Source: Limonium bicolor
Taxonomy: Eukaryota > Streptophyta > Magnoliopsida > Caryophyllales > Plumbaginaceae
Direction of reading: 5' to 3'
DNA length: 64,000 nt
Assembly: GCA_023374045.1 (NCBI GenBank)
Contig: CM041780.1
Span: 89,245,627-89,309,626 of the forward strand
Shown: piece by piece, positions 35,412-44,890 of the stretch
How the letters are laid out: the number at the start of each line of letters is the position of its first letter
Position numbering within the stretch: the stretch's first letter is position 1
Notes under the pieces: generated by a model
What the model saw: the letters and a program-made list of their open reading frames with translations, nothing else
The model's database searches: none
Told to the model about the DNA's origin: nothing
Program-made: the position numbers and the translations under genes

Positions 35412-35868
35412 GTCTACCCCCCTTAAAAGGACTTCGTCCCGAAGTCATAACTTCTACTTACTCATCCTATGGAATCAAGTTCCTTATAACTACTCACTGT
35501 ATACTTATCATTCATGGGTGTCAATACTATATTGATACCTCTACATTCCACCAGTCATCCGAGCGTATGCAACTCATACATACGCATAACCTTTGCTCAT
35601 GAGAGTCAATGTAATATAACATAAATACTTGATAGATACTGTAAACAAGTGTACTTCCATAATCATCCAAGTGTTACATAGAACACAACAATAACCATTC
35701 AAGTGTCACATAGAACACATCAATAACCATTCAATCAATTGCACACATGCGCAATAACCAAACACAAAACCAAAACCATTATCTAGACTGCAAATATGCA
35801 AGTCGCATGTGGTGCTCTACCCCCCTTAAAGAGGGTTATGCCCACGTACCCCCACAAGTATAGACACA
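35412..35868 (-). other. Element M 3' untranslated region and polypurine tracts
   Basis: In sense: a first tract TTTAAGGGGGGTAGAGC right after the pol stop (35814-35830), about 370 bp of non-coding sequence, a hairpin GACTTCG-GGA-CGAAGTC (35430-35446), then the real tract TTTTAAGGGGGGTAGAC against the LTR (35412-35428). Confidence 0.8.
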
Positions 35869-36370
35869 CTAAAGGAAATGTTCTGGATACTTGTCTCGCA
35901 TGGAGTCCTCTAACTCCCATGTTGCCTCCTCAATATCGTGGTTTGACCACAGAACCTTGACCATCCTAATGGTATTGTTCCTGGTCTCCCTAGTTTTGGA
36001 GTCTAAAATGCGAACTAGGGTCTCCTCATATCTAAGTGTAGGATCTAGCTCGAGTGTCTCGGGCTCTAAGATATGTGATGGGTGAGGCACATACTTCTTT
36101 AGCTAAGATATGTGGAACACATTGTGCACTCTCCCAAGCTCAACAGGTAAGTCTAGTTTGCAGGCTAATGGGCCCATTCGCTCCGTGATAAGGTACGGTC
36201 CTACATACTTCGGGCTAAGCTTGCCCTTATGCCCAAATATGAAAACTCCTTTCATTGGTGAAACTCTGAGGAAGACTCGATCGCCTACTGCGAACTCGAG
36301 GTCTCTCCTCCGGACATCAGCATATGACTTCTGTCTGTCTTGGGCTATCTTCATGTTCTTGCGTATTTGC
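35869..36370 (-). pseudogene. Element M integrase C-terminus and chromodomain
   Basis: Last part of pol, separated from the rest by element P. Sense reading: VQIRKNMKIAQDRQKSYADV, RRDLEFAVGDRVFLRVSP, KGKLSPKYVGPYLI, ending VHNVFHIS; then after one frame change a chromodomain-like tail (YEETLVRILDSKTR, VKVLWSNHDIEEATWELED) to the stop at 35869. The tail matches the chromodomain of chromoviruses, which can steer integration to chromatin marks. P has the equivalent at 45850-46368. Confidence 0.87.
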
Positions 36371-36375
36371 ACAAT
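36371..36375 (+). repeat. Target-site duplication of element P, left copy (ACAAT)
   Basis: ACAAT directly precedes the LTR start TGAAATACCCC and follows the 3' LTR at 50475-50479. Confidence 0.95.
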
Positions 36376-38460
36376 TGAAATACCCCAAACCTAGGTATGT
36401 TGTTTAAACATTAAAACATGATTTATTAAGACAAGAAAATGTCTTAGAAACATTAGTAAACAATTTAAACCATAAAGAATACAATTAAACACCTTAAGGT
36501 CAATAAAGGCCAAAATGTGCTCTAAGCTTGGAATAAGCTTGGGTAAGACCTAATGAACTTACCAAGACCTTATTTATATATTAATGAACATATTAAATCA
36601 ATTACCAAAGAAAAACCAAGCTTGAAAACAAGTTAAAACACAAAATGTGCTTTAAGAAGTCTTAAAGCACATTTTTGAAAAATTGTCTTGTAAATGAGTT
36701 TTGAGTGGCTAAATGTCCATCATTACTCTTAAATATATATGTGTACTATATAATATCACATTTGGGTGGCTATATCAATAGGAAATCAAAAATTTCACTT
36801 CTATGTGCCTTGTTTTTATGAATAGTGATTTTAATAAGCTATTTTGTAACATATGTTATCTTAAGTAATTAAATTGACAAATAAAGACTAAAATACCCTT
36901 ATGTAATAAAGGGGGCCGGTTTCTTAAGTGTGGTGACTCACCACTCACTTGTTAACATGTTAAATAAATAAGATGACTAGTTTAGTTACTATTTACTTTA
37001 TAAGAACAAATATCTTCTTAAAGCAAATTCTATCTTCATTCTCATTTCCCTCCTCCATTTCACACGGTTCCAAACTCCATCTCCTTCCTTCTTGCTGCTC
37101 TCTCACGGTAATATTCACCACCACCATTAAAACTCTAGCTTTGACCCCTTGTAAAATCTAGCTCACTTGTCCAAATAAAAAACAAACACCACCAATCTCT
37201 TCCTCTCATCAAGCTCTTCATTTCTATCTTCTCCAAACTTCAAGAGCCCCATTTCGGTGCCATGGAGTTCCACCATTGAAGGAGCTTGAGCTTGTCTTTC
37301 TACATATTATTGATCTCCTTTGCTTCTAGGTAAGGAATCTCAAAGAAAAACCAAGTTTCCTTCATGTTTTTGCGTTGACCAAAAATGTACATTGATGGAG
37401 CTTTTTGTGTGACCTTGTTCTAGCTTCATTCCAACCTTTCATGGACTAGGTGGAGTCCTCTCTTCATAGATATTCAAACTCTCTTCAAAGATCAAGGTAA
37501 AACAACTACATTAATGTTTTTGAAACAATGTAAAATTAGGGTTTACAATGAGATGAAGCTTAAAGCTTGAATACTCATTATGATGTTTGTATATTGTTTA
37601 GAACTTGACAAGGAATCAAATACCTTACCGGTTTTATAAGGAAACAAGAAAGAAGTTGTTTGGAAAAGAGGTAAATATACTAACTTAATGTTGTTTTAAT
37701 GCCTTAGGAGAAATGAGCTTATAATGCTTGTTAAAACTACCTAAAGAGCAAAAGGTGAATGACTAGTAAATGTTCTCAAGGAGACTAGTAAAAGAACATA
37801 TGTCTTATTGTATGTATTTGCAGGTCAAAGGCTTATATATTGTGGAAATTCAGTGTTTATGATTTAAGCACTTTAAGGGCCTAAGAGCCATGCATTTTAA
37901 GGGCCTAAGTGCCATGCAATTTAAGTTATGTATTATATTTTAGTATAGTGAGATTTGAGTGAAGTTTTGTGTATGAGAGTGTTCTTGGTGATTCTTAGTG
38001 TTCTTGGTGTTTAATGGTGAAAACAATGTGCTTTGGTGTAACAAAATGCTAGGAGAACCTATGTCGAAATTTAGGAAATGCATAAGGAGTTCAAGATGTT
38101 TTAAAGGAATTTTGATGAACAAGGAAGTGTTCTAGAGTGTAATAAGGACTTAGGCATTATCTTGAGGTTTTAGTATATACCAAAGTCATTTTGGACTTAG
38201 GTTGAGACTTAGGCAAACTTTGGTAAAATAAGGAGAAAGTGTAAGCTTAAAAAAAGGGATTTCAAGGATGACATAAGGAGTTTAAGTTTGTAAGAAATGA
38301 TGTTTAAGTAATGAATTGTGTGGAAGAAATATCTTGGTATAATGATTAGAATAGGCAAGGAATGCCACTTAGAAACCTTAGGAGAAGATACTATAAGTGT
38401 TGGAGGCTTTGGAGAAATTTGGTTAAGTGTTTAAAGGCTTAGAAATTGAGTATTATGCCT

Positions 38461-38780
38461 TGTCCGAACTTCCGTCCGGATATGGAAGTTCGGACAGGCT
38501 CTGTTGGGTAAAAGAATTCTCACTCGCGAACAGTGTCCGAACTTGGGAAGTCCGGACACTAGTTCGGACGTACCCATTCTTCCTTAGGATTATCCTCGAA
38601 CTGTGTCCGAACTTGGGAAGTCCAGACACATGTTCGGACGCATGGATTTCTGTCTAGAATCGTTCTCGACTCACGTCCGAACTTCCGAAGTCCGGACATA
38701 AGTTCGGACGTGTGTCTGTTTTCTGTCTAAAGTCACGGCTTGCGTCCGAACTTGGAGGTTCGGACACAAGTTCGGACAGG
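38461..38780 (+). repeat. Tandem hairpin array in element P LTR (69-73 bp period)
   Basis: Five units start at 38461, 38534, 38604, 38674 and 38743, each with GTCCGAACTT followed by AAGTCCGGAC or AAGTTCGGAC. Unit 1 folds perfectly: TGTCCGAACTTCC with GGAAGTTCGGACA. The 3' LTR has the same array at 48734-49052. Confidence 0.85.
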
Positions 38781-40089
38781 CCACAATATGGACCAAAAAT
38801 GTTGTTTTAAGAAGGGAGATGTTATCTAAAAATGGTAATAAGTTAGTAATGATATTATAAGGTTATATAAGGCATGTTAGGAGTGTTATAATGGTAATTA
38901 AAATGGTGAAGAGTTATAACAAGTGTGAAAGTAAAGTAAAATAGATATGTGAAGTAACAAGTTAATGATGGACTAGGGCGTTAACCGACGTTACTAATGT
39001 GTTTAGGATTCTCTCAAGGTGGAAACGAAACGAGGCAAAGACCAAGGTATGGTTTTCTTGCAGTCTGTTGTCTACCGGTTTACACCGGCTTGGGTGTTAT
39101 TTGCTTTTCTGTGTGTTACGACCTTATAAGATTAAGGCATGAAAAGAGTTTACGGTTGTTATATATTATGATGTTGTATTATTGTGACTCCCTTCCCTTG
39201 GTGTGTCTAACAAGACCTAGACATTTGCTTGTGTGTGACTTAATAATGTATTGTGTGATCACTAACAAGTGCTAACCGGGGGAGTGAGGAGTCCGGTCAT
39301 GTTCCAGCCACGCGTGTGAGGACGGGAGTCGATGTCATATCCGGTTCGGCTCTCTTGGTGTATGTATAGGTTGTATTCCAATTTGGTCTCAACCTTCCCT
39401 TAGCTTATCCAAAGCTAGTTTACTGACTCACGTCGGGCCACAGGGGCATACAAATGTTATTTCGGTGTGCTTGGGATTACTATATCCGACACACCTTGGG
39501 TATAAGTTAACTGTTCGATATAACTGGACGGTAACGAGGTTGGTAACGAGCTTAGCATGAGATTGGCAATAATCTCTAGGCTCACTATGTATACTAACTA
39601 TGGTGGAAGGTTCCTTGTGTGAACCGGTTTTATGGTGTTATGTATTGTTGTGGTGCTATGCAATTTCCCTTGCTATGCTATGGTATATATATGTTGGATG
39701 TTTAAAATGAATGCCATGTTATCATGACAATTGGTTGCGCGTATCCCGGTAGCCGATGGGCTGCGCGTTAACCATACCAGCAAAGGTTGCTGACCCCCTC
39801 GGGGGCTCCATATTTTTACTGCAGGATGAGGATCGAAGAAGCGGAGTGGCTCTAGATCCTAGGTCGTTGATGTACTTTTGGTTATTTTGGTTGTTGAGCC
39901 CGGGATGCGCCTGTGCTCCCGAGGCATTACGTTTTGGTACCGTTTGTTAAACAGTAGTGGATGTTTACAGTTGGTAGTTGTGATGTAAATTAAATACTCG
40001 GTATTATTGGTTATGTATATATGTGGATGTTAGGACCTATGCTTGGGAGTCTGATCATCAGACCGATACACTTGTATTTATTCTGCCTA

Positions 40090-40111
40090 GTTAACCACGT
40101 GGGTGGTTAAC
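40090..40111 (+). other. Conserved U5 hairpin, element P 5' LTR
   Basis: GTTAACCAC, loop GTGG, GTGGTTAAC: nine pairs, flanked by GCCTA and GGCG that can extend the stem. The hairpin starts 114 nt from the LTR end. Equivalents in M (55921-55942) and N (60551-60572) keep pairing with different bases. Copy in the 3' LTR: 50361-50382. Confidence 0.75.
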
Positions 40112-40208
40112 GGCGTTGTAACACCAACGCGTTTAGTTATTGTTTGGTTGGTTATTTCCGCTGTGATTTCGGTAGTTGGTTGGGGCGTTGTAGGGGTGTT
40201 ACAAAAAG

Positions 40209-40236
40209 TGGTATCAGAGCGAAGTATCGCTCTGAT
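40209..40236 (+). other. Element P primer binding site (tRNA-iMet) within a hairpin
   Basis: TGGTATCAGAGC (40209-40220) is complementary to the plant initiator tRNA-Met 3' end. ATCAGAGCGA (40213-40222), loop AGTA, TCGCTCTGAT form a perfect 10-bp hairpin that covers most of the primer site. Element M has the same fold with one compensated pair. Confidence 0.9.
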
Positions 40237-41154
40237 GACTAGAATACCGAGCTAGAAATATACCGAGTTAGGAGACCTAACCATAGTTACCTAAGTGAAC
40301 AGATTTGGAAAGGTTAACCACTAACTAAGTGTGGAATTACCTTGTTGTCGGGAAGATGCTACAACCGTTGGACCGATAAGTGTGCAAGATAATGCTAATA
40401 ATGAAATGTTCATAAGAATTCAGATGTCAGGTAGACACGAGAGTACGACAAGGGGGGGTTACGCGGCGGTCGGGGGTACCGGAGGTACCGGTGACCAGGG
40501 AGATGAACTACGGCACAGACCATGGCTGAGCAGAGGAGTAGTAGTAAGAGAGTAGCACAGTAGTAGAGAGCAGTAGTAGCAGCCGCCGTAGCCCAGATGG
40601 TACCCCAGATGGTTGCTGCATTACAGCAAGGGCAACAGCCCGGAGTTCAGCCACCACCACCACCGCCACGAGAGACCAATTGGGTCAAGGCGTTGGCTGA
40701 CTTGAGACCGCCGTCATTCAATGGGGAGACCGACCCTCGCAAGCTGGAGGCGTACATCTCCGAGCTGGAGACCGCCTACGAGACCTTGGCAGTACCTGCT
40801 GAAGCTAAGGTCCGTCTTGCCGCTTACTACTTGAAGGGTTCGGCACAGAGTTGGTGGAAGTTGGTGAGAGAGGACAGGATAGCTGATCCTGAGTTTGGTT
40901 GGAGGGAGTACACGGCTCTACTGCGAGCCAAGTATTACCCTGTACATGTGCAGGAGGCCAAGCGCCTCGAGCTGGATAGTCTGAGGCAGGGGGATAAGAT
41001 GTCGGTTGATGACTACTACACCGCATTCACCGGCCTTATCCACCTGTTACCAGACCTTGGGTACTCGAACCGAGTGTTGGTGAACCGGTTCTACAATGGT
41101 CTTAGCCACCGTCTCCGCTACGGGATGGGGCCAGCTGAGTATACTACCTTGCAG

Positions 41155-41257
41155 GTAATTAGAATACCATGTTGTGAATCAGTTTATACTGTTAGTGAAT
41201 GATTAATGTGAGTTGGTGAGTTGTGTTTGCGGGGCGTGACTAACATCCTAAATTCAG
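41155..41257 (+). other. Intron 1 in element P gag
   Basis: GTAATT donor after GCAG, branch-like CTAAC at 41240-41244, acceptor TTCAG at 41257. Phase 0. M reads straight through at the same place (sense ACATACAGGAATGC). Confidence 0.85.
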
Positions 41258-41516
41258 GAGTGCTATCATGCCGCTGCTAAGGTTGAGATTACCGTCCGTC
41301 TGAGGGACGAGGAGAATGCGCACAAGCGCAAGGCCACGAACGAGGGCCAGAGTCAGCAAGCTTATGGGGGAGGAAAGAAAAAGAAACACTACCCTCAGCC
41401 CCAGAAGAGTCAGTACCAGGGTGACAAGGGCCAAGCCCAGACCACCACAGCTGATGAGCCACTGAAGCTCACGTATGCGTATGCGGCGAAGCCTCTACGC
41501 TCCTACCCGCCTAAGG

Positions 41517-41596
41517 GTAATTACTTAATCATGTGTATCTAGTTGAGGTGTATGTTGTTAAGATGAGAAGTGAGTATTGATTGTGTGTTGTTATAG
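41517..41596 (+). other. Intron 2 in element P gag
   Basis: GTAATTAC donor after CCTAAGG, acceptor TTATAG at 41596 (or CAG at 41599; both keep frame). Phase 1. M lacks it: its PLRSAPPRG segment runs on to the zinc knuckle without a gap. Confidence 0.8.
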
Positions 41597-41941
41597 CAGC
41601 TAGCGCGGGTTCTGGACCGGAGCGCCACTTTTACTGTAAGTGGTGTAACGGAGACCACCCCGGCAAAGACTGCAAGGGGAATGACGTGAAGTGTCATTAC
41701 TGCCAGAAGATGGGGCACCGTGAGTTTGAGTGCTGGCAGAACCCCAATGGCAGGAACTATAAGCCAAAGGGGCAGTGGAAGGGTAAGACTACCGCGACCA
41801 CCGAAAGCCCGAAGGCGATCATCCAGCAGTCTTCTGACAAGAAGTACACTGATTCCCAGAAGGGGAAGGGTACGGGGTCCGGCAAGGCCGCCCTGAATGT
41901 GGTGGACCGGTCTGAGGCACCAGGATCCTCTTCGAGACCAG

Positions 41942-42998
41942 GTACCGCCTAAACTGTTAAATGAAAAAGTGATTGCTTACCGCATTTCATGCATGAGTGT
42001 TGTATTAGTGAGTCTAATGTACAACCACCTAAGTAATGAGTTAAAGAATAATGTGAGAGACACCTAAATTAGACAATGTGGAAAACTTAGGAACCTTCAA
42101 TATTATCCAATCCCGCCCACACCAAACCCTGAAGAGACCACCATCAGCATCACCGAATTCCCACTGGAGCAATGTCAGGTTATCCAACCAGGTATGATAC
42201 TCTTAAATGGATACCTGACACCGGAAGCACAAATCCACATCATCAGGCGTTGCAACGAACTTGGAGCAGCACCAGGAGGTTTCTACACACCCGAATACCC
42301 GAGCGGTTCGAAGATGAAGCTGAAGATGATGTGCATGGGTAAGGACTGGAATCCCTACACCAAGTCATATCAGGATGTGCGAGCTGAAGACGGAGCAACT
42401 GTACCAGGCATACCTGAGGAGTTCCTTGCGGTCGTTAACCACACCGTGGGAATTGCTCAGCAAGTTGAATCGGAACCGATTCCGAACGTGAAAGCAGACT
42501 TGTGTATTGTGAACTTCTACCAGAAAGGTGGACGATTAGGATTGCACCAAGATAAGGACGAGTCACCCGAGTCTCTAAGTAAGGGAGTACCCGTGGTGTC
42601 TTGGTCCATTGGTGATACCGCTGTGTTTATGTACGGCGAGCAGAAGCGTGGTGATCTCGCAAAGAAGCTAGTGTTGAAGTCAGGTGATGTATTAATCATG
42701 GGAGGACAATCAAGGATGTTATACCACGGTATCAAGAAGATTAAATTGAATACCGCACCATCGACAGTGGTAAATGCCACACATCTGAAACCCGGACGTT
42801 TGAATTTGACTTTCAGGCAGTTTTGAGCCTTGTGTAATCATGTAATGTATTAAGCCAGTTGTTTGATAAGGGAGCTATATAGCCATGTCTACAATGTAAC
42901 CAACTTATGGTGTAAAGACTGTGAATGAATAAAGAGATGTTGTTTTGGAGTGTATCAACGTGTACTACCGTATACTTATGAGTTTGCCAATGAATTAG
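41942..42998 (+). other. Putative alternative intron containing the AlkB-like ORF, element P
   Basis: The donor GTACCG follows CCAG at 41941 (phase 1). Eight nt into the intron the gag frame hits TAA (41950-41952). The acceptor GAATTAG ends at 42998; joining 41941 to 42999 keeps the frame into protease (GCALGTGGILSVCNKAEAG). The AlkB ORF 42194-42826 lies wholly inside. Element M has the same layout (53330-54326). Splicing is inferred, not shown. Confidence 0.62.
42194..42826 (+). CDS. AlkB-like Fe(II)/2-oxoglutarate dioxygenase carried by element P
   Basis: Oxidative nucleic-acid demethylase family. Intact ORF of 210 codons from the ATG at 42194 (in-frame open sequence extends up to 42068). 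Visible family residues: iron ligands H118 and D120 in GLHQDKDE, H178 in LYHGIKKI, and the 2-oxoglutarate / substrate motif R202-L-N-L-T-F-R208. Upstream MMCMGKDWNP and CIVNFYQKGGRLG match the nucleotide-lid region of ALKBH1-type proteins. It covers the whole catalytic core, with no signal or membrane segment. It lies between the gag zinc knuckle and protease inside a probable intron, ends in its own TGA, and is about two-thirds identical to the copy in M. Family assignment is firm; substrate (element RNA, DNA or primer tRNA) is unknown. Confidence 0.93.
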   Translation: MILLNGYLTPEAQIHIIRRCNELGAAPGGFYTPEYPSGSKMKLKMMCMGKDWNPYTKSYQDVRAEDGATVPGIPEEFLAVVNHTVGIAQQVESEPIPNVKADLCIVNFYQKGGRLGLHQDKDESPESLSKGVPVVSWSIGDTAVFMYGEQKRGDLAKKLVLKSGDVLIMGGQSRMLYHGIKKIKLNTAPSTVVNATHLKPGRLNLTFRQF

Positions 42999-43382
42999 GC
43001 TGTGCACTCGGAACGGGAGGTATACTGAGTGTCTGCAATAAGGCAGAAGCCGGCAAGAGCGGCACAATCCTCACCGGTACCTTTCCAGTGAATGGCGTGG
43101 ATATCGATCTTGTTCGACTCTGGAGCCTCACATACATTCATTTCGCTATCATTTGCGAAGAGGCTGGGGTTAGACGGTGAAGAGATGCCAGATTTCGTGG
43201 TCACTCTCCCGTCGAAAGAGCGGATCAGGTGTACCCGCTACTACCGAGATGCTGTTGTTCGAATCAGGGATGAGAGGTTTCCGATCGACTTGATAGAGTT
43301 CGACGGACTAGGTTTTGACGTGATTGTCGGGATGAACTGGTTGGAGCGGTACAAGGGTAGAATCCTGTGTGCCGAGCATTGA
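42999..43382 (+). pseudogene. Element P protease, one frameshift
   Basis: Aspartic protease of the polyprotein. It begins after the proposed acceptor; GTILTGTFPVNGV is followed, after a frame change near 43095, by the catalytic ILFDSGASHTFIS and later DVIVGMNWLERYKG, typical for chromoviruses. The frame ends at a TGA (43380-43382) in AEH-stop; M has an arginine codon (AGA) here. The TGA would fit a CGA codon changed by cytosine deamination. Confidence 0.85.
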
Positions 43383-44419
43383 CTGCTTCTTCGGAGTCCA
43401 TCTGGGGTTACTATATCATACCGCCAGAGGCCCAGGGAGCCTTCGACACAGATCATCACCGCCATGGCCATGTATCGTGAGATACGACGAGGGAATGATG
43501 TATACCTCTGCTATGTCCAGGACATAGAGAGAGACCCTGAGTTTAGCCCAGATGTGCCGGTAGTGTCGGAGTTTCCTGATGTATTTCCTAAGGAACTGCC
43601 GGGCATGCCGCCAGCACGAGAGGTTGAGTTTGAGATTGACTTAGTTCCGGGCACCGGACCCATTGCGAAGGCACCTTATCGTATGGCTCCAGCAGAGATG
43701 ACAGAGCTCAAGGAGCAGCTGAGAGACCTACTCGACAAGGGCTTTATCCGCCCTAGTGTTTCACCATGGGGAGCGCCGGTCCTCTTCGTGAAGAAGAAGG
43801 ACGGTAGCCTCCGCCTGTGTATTGATTATCGGGAGCTGAATGCTGTTACGGTGAAGAACCGTTACCCTTTACCACGCATCGACGATCTATTTGATCAGCT
43901 GAGGGGAGCATCAGTATTCTCCAAGATAGACCTACGTTCCGGATACCACCAGATTGCCATCCGTGACAGTGATATCGAAAAGACAGCATTCAGAACTAGG
44001 TATGGGCATTATGAGTTCACAGTTATGCCGTTTGGCTTGTCAAATGCACCAGCAAAGTTCATGGATTTAATGAACCGTTTGTTCCAAGATCAGTTGGACA
44101 AATCAGTGGTAGTCTTCATCGATGACATACTTGTGTATTCGAAATCGAGAGGTGAGCATGAAAGCCACCTGAGAGATGTGTTGCAAACATTGGAGGAAAA
44201 TCAGCTATATGCTAAATTTTCTAAATGTGAGTTTTGGTTGAACCAAGTATCCTTTCTTGGTCATGTGATTTCTGAGGCCGGGATCGCTGTTGATCCGGCG
44301 AAGATAGATGCAGTGCGCACCTGGCCTAGGCCGAAGACAGTTACCGATATCAGGAGCTTCCTCGGTCTGGCAGGTTATTATAGGAGGTTTGTAAGGACTT
44401 CTCCAGTGTCTCGAAGCCG
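43383..44419 (+). CDS. Element P reverse transcriptase domain
   Basis: Open from 43464 through the whole palm: [96 protein letters not shown], active site [11 protein letters not shown] at about 44119-44151, [11 protein letters not shown]. The frame is lost at about 44395 in the segment YYRRFV, by a one-base loss in a G run. It uses the chromovirus form of the motifs. Of all pol parts in the window this RT is the least broken. Confidence 0.92.
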
Positions 44420-44890
44420 ATGACTTCCTTGATGAAGAAGGATGCTCCATTCGAGTGGACAGTCGACTGTGAGAGTTCTTTTCAGAGACTCAAGGATGCT
44501 CTGACATCTGCACCAGTCCTGACTATACCAGACGGTCCAGATGGTTTTGAGGTCTATTGCGACGCATCAGGCAGGGGTATGGGTTGTGTGTTGATGCAAC
44601 ACGGGAAGGTCGTGGCGTACGCCTCCCGACAGCTGAAGAAGCATGAAGAGAACTACCCTACCCACGACTTAGAATTGGGTGCCATTGTCTTCGCATTGAA
44701 GATATGGCGACATCATTGTATGGGGTAAGCGTGACAATCTATTCCGACCACAAGAGTTTGAAATACTTGTTCACTCAGAAAGAGTTGAACATGAGGCAAA
44801 GAAGGTGGGTCGAGTTCTTAAATGATTATGACATCAATTTACAGTATAAGGAGGGTAAGGCGAATGTGGTAGCTGACGCATTGAGTCGCC
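44420..44890 (+). pseudogene. Element P RNase H domain, one frameshift
   Basis: Acidic residues are visible in [12 protein letters not shown] (about 44552), [13 protein letters not shown] (about 44664), [12 protein letters not shown] (about 44740) and VADALSRR (about 44869). The frame changes near 44715, after WRHH, where two open frames overlap by about 25 bases. Confidence 0.9.

Larger units (their letters stand above)
36376..40203 (+). repeat. Element P 5' LTR (3828 bp)
   Basis: Starts TGAAATACCCC, ends GGTGTTACA. It contains a hairpin array at 38461-38780 and a conserved U5 hairpin at 40090-40111. Open frames inside it are short and without recognisable domains; no gene is seen. Confidence 0.95.
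40424..41941 (+). pseudogene. gag: Element P gag with two introns and zinc knuckles
   Basis: Capsid/nucleocapsid protein. The ATG at 40424 starts MSGRHES; the Gly-rich start is frameshifted before the main frame (40597). The core has PRETNWVKALADL, AYYLKGSAQSWWKL, LLRAKYYPVHVQEAKR, VDDYYTAF, as in chromovirus gag. Exon 1 ends at 41154 (Q), intron 41155-41257 (phase 0), exon 2 41258-41516 starts ECYHAAAKV, intron 41517-41596 (phase 1), exon 3 41597-41941. Exon 3 carries two knuckles: CKWCNGDHPGKDC and the classic CHYCQKMGHREFEC. Without splicing at 41942 the frame stops at 41950-41952. Element M has the same protein at 54327-55584 with no sequence at either of the first two intron positions. 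Confidence 0.85.

Noticed and set aside
38427..38657. Open frame duplicated at 48592-48930 with repeated SELPSGYG / NLGSPDTCSD segments
   Set aside because: Lies in the P LTR hairpin array. Duplication is due to the two LTRs, not gene conservation.
40209..40236. tRNA gene at the primer binding sites
   Set aside because: Only 12-18 nt match the tRNA 3' end. The rest of a tRNA is missing, as expected for primer sites.
42194..42826. AlkB ORF as an inserted plant RNA virus fragment
   Set aside because: Flanked on both sides by the element's own gag and protease in two separate elements, with no replicase or other viral sequence nearby. The lid region looks more like ALKBH1-type cellular proteins.
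42194..42826. AlkB ORF as an ordinary host gene interrupted by transposons
   Set aside because: Two copies occur at the same internal position of two elements between LTR pairs, with no host promoter or exons around.
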